31,205 bases of DNA from CAZFAP01 sp964516325. GTDB taxonomy: Bacteria > Auribacterota > JABMQX01. Each line of letters opens with the position of its first letter. Within the stretch, counting starts at the first letter, position 1. Position numbers and translations under genes: made by a program. The notes beneath the pieces were generated by a model, which did not search any database, was not told the origin of the DNA, and saw nothing but the letters and a program-made list of their open reading frames with translations. The DNA is taken from contig CAZFAP010000036.1 in assembly GCA_964516325.1 (NCBI GenBank), positions 1-31,205 on the forward strand. Reading direction: 5' to 3'. Shown here piece by piece: positions 1-6,799 of this stretch.

Positions 1-22
1 CGAGGAAGAGTGTTCTTCGCAT
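1..22 (-). CDS. 5' end of an unidentified gene (cut by window edge)
   Basis: On the minus strand an ATG at 22-20 is preceded by a good ribosome binding site (GGAGG, then TACAATT as spacer) and opens MRRTLFL before the window ends. It starts 34 bases after the stop of the cytochrome gene on the same strand, so it is probably the next gene of that operon. The arginines followed by hydrophobic residues would fit a signal peptide, but seven residues cannot identify a protein. Confidence 0.5.
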
Positions 23-56
23 AATTGTACCTCCGCTTTTCACGTTATGCGCCGAT

Positions 57-614
57 CTACTCCAGGCCCGCGCCAACCAGCTTGCGTGAGTGAAAATACC
101 CCCTTTGAAGCAACCGTGTCAACTCAATCGCATCACCGCCGCCAAACAGCCCCAGTTTGCCGCCGACTGTTTCCGCGTCGTTATGGCCCCCTGGAACCCT
201 CTCGGTCACCGTGCTCGTGGAATGGGCGGGGTGGCAGTCGGTGCATACTTTCGGAGGCGGGCGCTTTTCGGCGGGCAGGGCGCATTCGTGGCATCCGTCG
301 CAAAAGGAATTGATGTCCGCGCGAGAAAAAACGCGGTCGGGCTTCACCTTGTTGTTCTCGTCGAGAATATGCCTCTCGCTTTTCCCATGACAGTCGGCGC
401 AACCGATTCCGACGAGAAGGTGCTTTGAGCCTTTGGTTAGGATTTCCACATCCACGTGGCAGGTCGAGCAGCCGCTCATGGCGGCGGAGGGAGCACGGTC
501 GGGTTCACGAAGGCCACTCGGAAAACGTTCTCTCCGCGAGGAAATGCAGGACAGACCGCCGATCAGAAGAAGTCCACCGACAAGCCCGAAGAGAAAACGG
601 TGAGGCGTCCTCAC
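57..614 (-). CDS. Tetrahaem c-type cytochrome, membrane-anchored or exported
   Basis: A 185-residue protein with four CxxCH haem-binding motifs (C49-H53, C72-H76, C105-H109, C124-H128) and extra histidines that could be distal ligands. Residues 6-22 form one hydrophobic segment after a basic N-terminus, so the protein is exported and may stay anchored; the Cys at 23 is not in a good lipobox because Gly is at -3. The start is a GTG at 614 that overlaps the stop of the preceding aldo/keto-reductase-like gene as GTGA, which is why I prefer it to the ATG at 716. Multihaem proteins of this size usually carry electrons in the periplasm, and the overlap suggests the two proteins are made together. 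Possible partner or electron source: the upstream oxidoreductase (inference). The exact cytochrome family is not identified. Confidence 0.85.
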   Translation of the reverse strand: MRTPHRFLFGLVGGLLLIGGLSCISSRRERFPSGLREPDRAPSAAMSGCSTCHVDVEILTKGSKHLLVGIGCADCHGKSERHILDENNKVKPDRVFSRADINSFCDGCHECALPAEKRPPPKVCTDCHPAHSTSTVTERVPGGHNDAETVGGKLGLFGGGDAIELTRLLQRGYFHSRKLVGAGLE

Positions 615-1582
615 GCATACATCCACCCTCTGTCGAGCCAACCGAGAGGAATTTCGGGCACGGAACCGAAACCCGCTTCGAGTTCCTGTCGCTCCTCCGT
701 CGTCAGTGGATTCCACGAGGCGCTGAAGTTCTCGCGGACGTGAGCGAGCGTATGCATGCCGCAGAGGCAGGCATCCACGTGTCTGCTTCCGAGGACGTAG
801 GAGACCATCCGGCGGGGCATGCCCTTGTCTTTACGTTCAAGGTCCTTGCCTTTCAGCAGTGAGCCGCGCGCGAAAGGCTTAATGGTGACGATGCCGAGCC
901 CGCATTTCTCGGCGGCGGCAAAGACCTCCTCCGCGCCCCGGTGGTAAACGTTGTACGGCATGGAGCATATATCGAACGCCCTGCCATATTTCTCAATCGC
1001 CTCCAAGTATTTCGTGCGGCTGAAGTGACTGCCGAAGCCCGTGAAGCGAGTTTTGCCCTCTTTCTTGACCTTGTCGAGAGCCTCGATGCAGTAGGACATA
1101 TCCCAGTAATCTTCCGTCGCCATGCCGGTCAACAGGATGTCGAAATAGTCGGTCTGCCACATCCTGAGCCGCTCATCCACGAACTTATGCACCTCGTCCT
1201 TGTCGGAGGCTCTCCCTTTCATTTTATGGACGAGGCGGGCGCAGACGATCACATCCTTTCGGACGCCGAGCTTTTTCACAACCTTGCCGGGGACGATGTG
1301 CTCGAGATGAGGACTGACGGAATCGAAGAAGTTCACGCCGAGGTCGAGGCCGGTGCGGATCATCTCCAACGCCTCGCTCTCCGAAACGACCCGCATCTTT
1401 TCCCCATCGGGAATCCTCTCATAAGCCCAGCTATGTCCGCCAAACCCAGTCTCCGAGACCGTTAGACCCGTTCGCCCGAGTTGCCGCCTCTTGACGACGC
1501 CGGAGGGAGCGGCGCCGAGCGCGCCGGAGCTTCGGGCAATGGAAAAGCCGGCCAGCGCGCGCAGAGCGGCTCCCTTTCCCAT
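611..1582 (-). CDS. Aldo/keto-reductase-family protein with Tat signal; start unresolved
   Basis: The 323 residues from ATG 1582 carry an aldo/keto reductase TIM barrel: RRQLGRTGLTVSETGFGG at 32-49, the NFFDS strand at 84-88, and KPFARGSLL near the end. A twin-arginine motif (LTRRKFLGA) lies in frame just upstream of this ATG, at 1609-1583, followed by an Ala/Gly-rich hydrophobic stretch, so the native protein is probably longer and exported folded. No ATG, GTG, TTG or CTG exists between that motif and an in-frame TGA at 1654-1652; an ATG at 1663 lies beyond the TGA. The catalytic Asp is present (D87), but the positions expected to hold Tyr, Lys and His look like H92, R116 and Gly. It overlaps the tetrahaem cytochrome gene by four bases. 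It may be a redox or binding protein rather than a classical reductase. Confidence 0.8.
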   Translation of the reverse strand: MGKGAALRALAGFSIARSSGALGAAPSGVVKRRQLGRTGLTVSETGFGGHSWAYERIPDGEKMRVVSESEALEMIRTGLDLGVNFFDSVSPHLEHIVPGKVVKKLGVRKDVIVCARLVHKMKGRASDKDEVHKFVDERLRMWQTDYFDILLTGMATEDYWDMSYCIEALDKVKKEGKTRFTGFGSHFSRTKYLEAIEKYGRAFDICSMPYNVYHRGAEEVFAAAEKCGLGIVTIKPFARGSLLKGKDLERKDKGMPRRMVSYVLGSRHVDACLCGMHTLAHVRENFSASWNPLTTEERQELEAGFGSVPEIPLGWLDRGWMYA

Positions 1583-1724
1583 TGCTCCGAGAAATTTCCT
1601 CCGCGTGAGAGCGATCCGTCTTGAGGGACGCGACTCGTTCTGCTCGATTTCTCAATCCTCCATATGTCGGGCAACTGGCTCTACATGCTCGACACTTCTG
1701 GCACAGGCAGAGTGCTTGAGCGAG
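1583..1724 (-). other. Leader of the aldo/keto-reductase-like gene, with out-of-frame start signals
   Basis: This 142-base stretch follows the GT2 stop. It encodes the Tat motif of the oxidoreductase in frame (1609-1583) but supplies no ordinary start codon after the in-frame TGA at 1654-1652. Candidates are an ATG at 1663 (ATG GAG GAT TGA, stopped after three codons), a TTG at 1674 in another frame that would join the Tat motif if one base were added near 1603, or a rare ATC start at 1615. I see no convincing promoter or terminator. Confidence 0.5.
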
Positions 1725-2744
1725 TTATTGACGGGACTCTCCCAATGTTACCGGCGCGACGGGACGGTGCCCGCCGAGCAATTCTGTCAAAAAACCGAGA
1801 CCGTAAGAGGCATGGATCACGAAGAAAAGAACCGGCAGCACGGGGAGAAGTCTCCATCCGTCACGGGCGGCGATCCTCGCGGAGATGGCCAGGGAGAGCA
1901 CCGCATAAACCCCAAGGATCGAGACGTAGGGAATCCAGAGCCAACTGATAAGGAAAGAAAGCACGAGCCCGAAGACGAGAAACAGGACGAAAACGGATGG
2001 GATGAGGTGCTTGAGGCTGAGTTTGTCGGGATGCTTCTTGACGGCCATCGCTCTGCCTCGGCCGTAGCCGAAATACTGCGTGAAGAGGGCGCGGATGGAC
2101 TCTCTTGGATAGTAGAGAAATTTGATTTCGGGGTTCATGAAGATTTTGTGGCCGGCTTTTGTGATTCGCCAATTCAGTTCGTCGTCGTCGGCGAAAATCA
2201 TATCCTCGTCGGCGAGACCGACCTGATCGAAGATTTTCCTGCGGTACGCGCCGAACTGGACCGTCTCGGTGAACTGCGGCTCAGCGGCGTAGCGGTACGT
2301 GGCGGTGCTGACGCCAAAGGCAGATGAAAGAGCCAGCCCAATCGCTTTCCCCATGAAACTGGTGTACCCCATTCCGACGACGCCCCCGACGACAGCGGCG
2401 TCTTTCGCCTTCCAGAGATTCTCGACGGATTTGGATACGAACGTCGGATCGAGGACGCCGCGGCATCCGACGAAAATGATGACATCGCCTTTCGAGTTGC
2501 GGATGCCCACGTTGAGAGCGTGGCAGACTCTCCGCATCGGGTTGGAGAGAAGCCGGATGCGAGGATGGTCGCGGACGAAGTTCCGAACGATGGCCGCGGA
2601 AGAGTCGGTTGAGGCGCCGTCCACGACGAGGATTTCGATTTTGTCTGCTGGGTAATCCTGATTCAGGACAGATTCGAGGCAGCGGCCAACGTAGGAGGCG
2701 GCGTTGTACATGGGAATGATGATGGAGACAAACTCGTCGCTCAT
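1725..2744 (-). CDS. Family 2 glycosyltransferase with C-terminal membrane segments
   Basis: A 339-residue GT-A fold enzyme, ExoA-like in layout: VSIIIPMYN at 6-14, VDGASTD at 41-47 for nucleotide-sugar binding, and FADDDELNWR at 185-193, which corresponds to the (E/D)D motif of the acceptor site. Three hydrophobic helices follow at about 249-270, 271-290 and 302-325, so it would act at the inner face of the cytoplasmic membrane on a lipid-linked glycan. The start at 2744 overlaps the stop of the preceding methyltransferase as ATGA; longer readings back to 3005 only translate that gene in the wrong frame. The segment FVGCRG at 91-96 lacks the Asp usual at the metal-binding (DXD-like) position. 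Donor and acceptor are not predictable. Confidence 0.88.
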   Translation of the reverse strand: MSDEFVSIIIPMYNAASYVGRCLESVLNQDYPADKIEILVVDGASTDSSAAIVRNFVRDHPRIRLLSNPMRRVCHALNVGIRNSKGDVIIFVGCRGVLDPTFVSKSVENLWKAKDAAVVGGVVGMGYTSFMGKAIGLALSSAFGVSTATYRYAAEPQFTETVQFGAYRRKIFDQVGLADEDMIFADDDELNWRITKAGHKIFMNPEIKFLYYPRESIRALFTQYFGYGRGRAMAVKKHPDKLSLKHLIPSVFVLFLVFGLVLSFLISWLWIPYVSILGVYAVLSLAISARIAARDGWRLLPVLPVLFFVIHASYGLGFLTELLGGHRPVAPVTLGESRQ

Positions 2745-3514
2745 ACTGAGCCTTCTGAGGATGCACGAGCCGTGGTGTCTTTTCTCATCGTGCGCTGCTC
2801 GAGGCTGCCCGCCCGGCGGATGCTTCCAAGGAGGTGCGTTCGAAGCAGCGGAATCTTTTCGAACACAAGGGCGGCGATCCAGCTCACTGGAACAACCCGT
2901 CGGCTCAGCGGCGGCAGCAAAGTAACACTCCTCAGCTTCACAGAGCAGTCCGGGAAGAGTCGCTTGATCTCCCTGGTTTTCACGGCACGGATTGCGGGAT
3001 TCCATGGGTTGTCCACGCGCAAGTCATACCAGACGATGAAGCCGTCCGGCTTCAGAACGCGGACCATTTCTCTTGCGACGGCTTGCCTCAATTCGTCGTC
3101 GAGCATCGTGCTAAAGGCGATCATTTGCAAAACGAGATCGAAAAATGCGCCCGGCCAGGGGAGCTCTGCGGCATTTCCGACGCGGAGGTCAGCCCGCGGC
3201 AGCTTGCCCGAAGCTCGCGCGATTTCCTGCTCGTCGAGGTCTATGCCGCACAAGAGATTCGGCGTGGCGCCGCAGGTCAGCAGGTAAAGAAGCCAATCTC
3301 CCGAGCCGCAGCCGACCTCGAGAATCCTGCGCCCGGCGAGAGGGATGGCGCCCTCGCCTCGGAGGAGCTTGAGAAGCGCACGGATTCGCTGCATACAGAG
3401 AAAGAGGTTGGGCATTCGAGTGACCGAGTAGAAATCGCTCGGGATTTCTGTTCGCCGCCTCTCCTTGTTGGCGAGGATTTCGGCTGCCGGCGCGCTGAAA
3501 TCGTGTTTTGTCAT
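2741..3514 (-). CDS. Class I SAM-dependent methyltransferase
   Basis: 257 residues with a Rossmann methyltransferase core: motif I ILEVGCGSGDW at 64-74, the acidic loop GIDLDEQEI, a motif like AAELPWPGAFFDLV, and MVRVLKPDGFIVWYD. It is a Methyltransf_11-type protein. Within a polysaccharide cluster a sugar or lipid-carrier methylation is the natural guess, but the substrate is not visible. It is the first gene after the promoter at 3573-3599 and is translationally coupled (ATGA) to the GT2 enzyme. The C-terminal 30 residues are basic and unlike the core. Confidence 0.85.
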   Translation of the reverse strand: MTKHDFSAPAAEILANKERRRTEIPSDFYSVTRMPNLFLCMQRIRALLKLLRGEGAIPLAGRRILEVGCGSGDWLLYLLTCGATPNLLCGIDLDEQEIARASGKLPRADLRVGNAAELPWPGAFFDLVLQMIAFSTMLDDELRQAVAREMVRVLKPDGFIVWYDLRVDNPWNPAIRAVKTREIKRLFPDCSVKLRSVTLLPPLSRRVVPVSWIAALVFEKIPLLRTHLLGSIRRAGSLEQRTMRKDTTARASSEGSV

Positions 3515-3572
3515 CGCTTTTCAGTGTGCAGTAAATGCGTTTGCTTAATGATGCTTCCCAGGCCGCCAAGAC

Positions 3573-3599
3573 ATTATATCAACCCTTATTGTGAGGCAA
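3573..3599 (-). promoter_or_regulatory. Extended -10 promoter for the methyltransferase-GT2 unit
   Basis: Read on the minus strand, a perfect -10 box TATAAT (3578-3573) is preceded by TG one base upstream (an extended -10, TGATATAAT), with TTGCCT as a possible -35 (3599-3594) at a short 15-base spacing. The predicted transcript starts near 3566, about 50 bases before the methyltransferase ATG. The only reading frame it overlaps is the run-on tail of the frameshifted glycosyltransferase. Confidence 0.7.
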
Positions 3600-4887
3600 C
3601 GTCTTTCTTGTTTGTCGGTCCTCGGAAAAGATGTCGCGTTGGCCGGGGAACTGCCGTTGGGGGAAACCCACGGACCGCTTCAAACAAGCTCGACGGCTCG
3701 TCCCATCCGAAGCCCTCGATCCAACGGGGACACGACGGGGCTGCCGTCGGCTCACGCACGTTTGCACAACAGCCGTTCATAAAGCAGGAGGAGCTTCTTT
3801 GACTCCGATTCCCAGTTGTATTTTTCTTCGGCGAGTTTCTTTCCCCGCCGCCCCATTTCCTCCGCTTCCTGGGATGCTTCAGGAGGTAAATTATCGCGTC
3901 GGCGATCTGCGAAATATTGAGAGGGTCCACGACGATGCCGCACCCTTGATCGTGAACGATCTTGCGAGAGAAGGGCAGGTCCGACGCGATGAGCGGGACG
4001 CCGCAAGCCATCAACTCAAAGAGTCTAATGGGTCGGATGAATCGGTGGAACGGCGCGGGATGATAGAGCAGCAGCCCCGCGGCGGCGCCCAGGCACCGTG
4101 CGTACACTTTTCTGCGAGGAATCTCTCCCAGATATTCGACGGCGCCGCTTCTCTCATGGGAAGCGATTTCGGAGCGCAGACGCTCATCTTCAACAGACCC
4201 GATTAGTCGCAGCCGGACTGGAACCTTCTTGCATGCTATGGCTACCGAGCGCAGCATCTCCCCGGCCCCGCGCATCCAAGTAATGGTGCCACAGTAAACA
4301 ACAACAGGAATTCCCGGCGCGGTCCGCTCTTCCTGCTCGGCGGCGGAGACGATGTAATCGAGCACGGGATAGTTGTGAACGGCCACACGCTCACCAATGT
4401 GCGGCGAGTATTGTTCAGACGGAAGAATGACGGCTGATAACAGGCGCGCGGCAACCCTCTCGAACAGGGTCGCCGCTCTGGAAACGATGCCTCTCGTCCA
4501 GGGCGGCAAATAGGGTTTCAGCAGGATGTCCTTGGGGAGGTCCTCATGGGAGTCGTAGATGACCTTCTTTCCGATAGCCCGCAAGAATAGCCCCCCAGGA
4601 ATCAGTTCCGGATCATGGAAGTGATAAATATCTCCGTTTTCCCTCACAAGCTCGGCCACCACCCTCGTCGCACATAGCATTCTTTTCAGCCTCGACGAGG
4701 ACGTTTGCAGGGGTTTGATATGCACACCGCTGATGCTCTCCTCTCGGCTGTGCTGTGCCAGAACGACAACGTTGTAGCCAGCGCGGGCGAGGCTCAGGGC
4801 CTCCTTGTGAAAGATGCGGTCATCTGTGGCGCGGTGAACCGTCGAGAAGATGACAACCTTCGCTTTCTTAATCCTGCGGTTCGCCAC
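3586..4887 (-). CDS. GT4-type glycosyltransferase, frameshifted near its 3' end
   Basis: As written the frame gives 433 residues. Residues 1-339 form a GT-B glycosyltransferase: KVVIFSTVHRATDDRIF at the N-terminus, YHFHDPELIPGG, a second domain with VVYCGTITWMRGA, and RLFELMACGVPLIAS near the donor site. It is a clear paralogue of the gene at 6644-7777. After HPR (near 3870) the frame changes: one C is missing from a run that is CCC in the paralogue. The expected tail (MGRRGKKLAEEKYNW to LLCKRA) continues in another frame and stops at 3752, while the written frame runs on into non-coding DNA and a promoter. The start is GTG at 4887 after GGGGGG-AAC, overlapping the previous gene by 20 bases. 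The protein may keep activity with an altered C-terminus, or the shift may be an assembly error. Confidence 0.75.
   Translation of the reverse strand: MANRRIKKAKVVIFSTVHRATDDRIFHKEALSLARAGYNVVVLAQHSREESISGVHIKPLQTSSSRLKRMLCATRVVAELVRENGDIYHFHDPELIPGGLFLRAIGKKVIYDSHEDLPKDILLKPYLPPWTRGIVSRAATLFERVAARLLSAVILPSEQYSPHIGERVAVHNYPVLDYIVSAAEQEERTAPGIPVVVYCGTITWMRGAGEMLRSVAIACKKVPVRLRLIGSVEDERLRSEIASHERSGAVEYLGEIPRRKVYARCLGAAAGLLLYHPAPFHRFIRPIRLFELMACGVPLIASDLPFSRKIVHDQGCGIVVDPLNISQIADAIIYLLKHPRKRRKWGGGERNSPKKNTTGNRSQRSSSCFMNGCCANVREPTAAPSCPRWIEGFGWDEPSSLFEAVRGFPPTAVPRPTRHLFRGPTNKKDVASQ
3642..3906. repeat. 265-base near-identical block, copy A
   Basis: Copy A matches 6534-6799 with about a dozen substitutions by eye and one missing C (near 3870). 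It spans the last coding bases of one paralogous glycosyltransferase and about 110 bases beyond the original stop, so the identity extends into non-coding DNA. Outside the block the two genes diverge sharply. Confidence 0.85.
3752..3870 (-). pseudogene. Original 3' end of the frameshifted glycosyltransferase
   Basis: This frame encodes the last 40 or so residues (EEMGRRGKKLAEEKYNW through YERLLCKRA, then TGA). They match the C-terminus of the intact paralogue at 6644-6780 almost residue for residue. It has been separated from its gene by the single-base loss near 3870. Confidence 0.75.
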
Positions 4888-6292
4888 GTTCCCCCCATAA
4901 AGCGACAGCCTGCTTTGCCGGGACGAGCCCAGGGCCGTCCAATCGCGCGTGTGTGAGGGAATCCAGAATCTCGGCGAGCTGCCTGGCCACGGCGCGGCTT
5001 TCGTACCGGCGAATCACCTCCTCCCTGCCTCGGTACGCCACATCCCCCGTTCGCTCGTGCTCCAGGTAGTACTTGAGGATGGCGTCTTTGATGTCGCGCC
5101 CGATCCGTGAGTCCACCACCGTGCCTGCGCTGGCCTCCCGGATGAGCTCCGCCGCGACACCCCGCTGTTGCCCGAGCGCCAGGATCGGCCGCCGGGCCCC
5201 CAGATACTCGAAAAGCTTCCCCGTGTAGATACCGAGGCCCCCCGGGTCGTTTCTCATCATGAACAACAGCACCGAGGCGTCGATCTGCTCCTGCACGGCT
5301 TGTGTGTGCGGCACGGCCACACGAGCCGTGACCACGTCCGACAGTCCGTGCCGCGCGGCAAGCTGGTCCGTGCCTTGCCAATATGACTCGATGATTCTCA
5401 CGGCTACCCTGTCCTTGCGCACGGGGCCATCCCTTATCAGCTGGGCAAGCGCCGCGAAGAACGGCGCCGGGCTCCACGCCTTGCTCACGAAGGTGCCCGT
5501 GTAGGTGATGGTGAACTTGGCGGGCCGATGCCGTGTCCTGCCCACGAGCGTGAGGGGGTCGAACGCATTGGTCACGACACGGAGCTTGGGCCGCAGCCCC
5601 TGCACGCCCAGCTCCGCGAAACCGCTCGCCCTCGGCTCTGAATCCGCCACAACGATGTCCGCCACGCGCATCACCTTTTTTTCAAGAAGTCTGTCAAGGG
5701 GCTTCCGAATCCCCTGCAGGCCCGAGAACCATCGGTCCGGGTGCTGGGTCCACGGGTCGCTGAAGTCGGCCACCCAGGGGATGGACGTGAGACGCTTCAG
5801 CCGAAGCGCCACCAGGTGCGGGGTGAGGGGGGGCGCCGACGAGACTATGGCGCCGATGCGCGCTCGTCGGATGGTCGAAAGGCCGGGTTTGATTGCGTAC
5901 GGGTACCAGCCGATGTCCGTGTCGGGCACGAAAACGAAGGTGTGCGCCAGCGCGCGGAGCACGCCTCGCCACGTCGGGCCCTTCGGCTCCCAGGGGACCG
6001 CGTCCTTCCCGGTCGCCGAGACACTCCTGCCCGCGCCCCGAACGAAGAAGGTCCTGCATGCGAACACCAGGTCAAACCAACGTGTCCTTACAACTTGCGC
6101 CGCGCCCGGGATGTCCGGCAGGCCGCCCGCCGGCCTGGGCGCGTAATAGCGAGAGGGAGTGCGCGTTAGCACGTACGGCTCCCAGCCGAACTCCCGCAAA
6201 TGCCCCACGAATGCCGCCAGCCTTCGCGTGCCGCTCCCCAGGCTCGGCGGGAAAGCGCTCGATATGATGAGAACGCGGTTCCTGCCCTTCAT
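4868..6292 (-). CDS. GT4-like glycosyltransferase
   Basis: 474 residues. The N-terminus (VLIISSAFPPSLGSGTRR, after MKGRN) is typical of the GT4-like N-domain that opens WbuB-type glycosyltransferases, with the later features VADFSDPW, VTNAFDP, FTITYTGTF and GKLFEYLGARRPILALG, the last being the usual donor-site loop. I start it at ATG 6292 because GAGGAG lies five bases upstream; an upstream frame to 6325 adds only 11 residues. The stop overlaps the next glycosyltransferase by 20 bases, which implies coupled translation. It probably adds a sugar to a lipid-linked glycan at the cytoplasmic side; donor unknown. The usual EX7E acid pair is not evident, as in other members of this subgroup. Confidence 0.85.
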   Translation of the reverse strand: MKGRNRVLIISSAFPPSLGSGTRRLAAFVGHLREFGWEPYVLTRTPSRYYAPRPAGGLPDIPGAAQVVRTRWFDLVFACRTFFVRGAGRSVSATGKDAVPWEPKGPTWRGVLRALAHTFVFVPDTDIGWYPYAIKPGLSTIRRARIGAIVSSAPPLTPHLVALRLKRLTSIPWVADFSDPWTQHPDRWFSGLQGIRKPLDRLLEKKVMRVADIVVADSEPRASGFAELGVQGLRPKLRVVTNAFDPLTLVGRTRHRPAKFTITYTGTFVSKAWSPAPFFAALAQLIRDGPVRKDRVAVRIIESYWQGTDQLAARHGLSDVVTARVAVPHTQAVQEQIDASVLLFMMRNDPGGLGIYTGKLFEYLGARRPILALGQQRGVAAELIREASAGTVVDSRIGRDIKDAILKYYLEHERTGDVAYRGREEVIRRYESRAVARQLAEILDSLTHARLDGPGLVPAKQAVALWGERGEPQD

Positions 6293-6643
6293 TTGAGGCT
6301 CCTCGTTCGTCCCGACCTGGACCAACGCGCGGCGTCGGCGGCGGTTTCTCTTCGTCGCCTCTCATTATGGTCGAGAATTTCTTGGATGGGCGGATGAAAG
6401 TCGGCCTTCGTCAATTCACTCGCCTTTCCTTCTGGGCGCGGTCATTCGCTTCGCATGCGCCGCAAGTCGCCACCTTATTACCGCAGGTTCACCTACGAGG
6501 CAAGGGCTTTGTTTCCGACGGGTTCGAGCGTTCGCCGGGGAACTGCCGTTGGGGGAAAGCCACGGACCGCTTCAAACAAGCTCGTCGGCTCCTCCCATCC
6601 GAAGCCCTCGATCCAAGGCGGACACGGCGGGGCTGCCGTCGGC
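6293..6643. other. 351-base gap between glycosyltransferases
   Basis: The first part in transcription order (6643-6534) belongs to the duplicated block and is the former or current 3' flank of the gene at 6644. The rest (6533-6293) shows no gene on either strand. A TTGCCT box with 17-base spacing to TAATAA (about 6476-6504) resembles the TTGCCTC element upstream of the promoter near 3594, but is a weak promoter at best. Confidence 0.5.
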
Positions 6644-6799
6644 TCACGCACGTTTGCCCAACAGCCGTTCATAAAGCAGGAGTAGCTTCTTTGACTCCGA
6701 TTCCCAGTTGTATTTTTCTTCGGCGAGTTTTCTTCCCCGCCGCCCCATTCCCTCCGCTTCCCTGGGATGCTCCAGGAGGTAAATTATCGCGTCGGCGAT
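6534..6799. repeat. 265-base near-identical block, copy B
   Basis: Copy B, the counterpart of 3642-3906, starts at the same GCCGGGGAACTGCCG and ends at GCGTCGGCGAT. It carries the complete CCC run that copy A has lost. It includes the stop codon of the intact paralogue (6646-6644) and 110 bases of downstream flank. Confidence 0.85.

Noticed and set aside
1652..1654. In-frame TGA before the Tat motif as a selenocysteine codon
   Set aside because: It would fall at residue 4 with no ribosome site for the ATG and no selenoprotein-like context; TGA is a normal stop throughout the window. A frameshift, mutation or unusual start is simpler.
1491..3802. Plus-strand frames of 278 and 322 residues over the GT2 and methyltransferase genes
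   Set aside because: Both are antisense to well-supported genes and have no family-like motifs.
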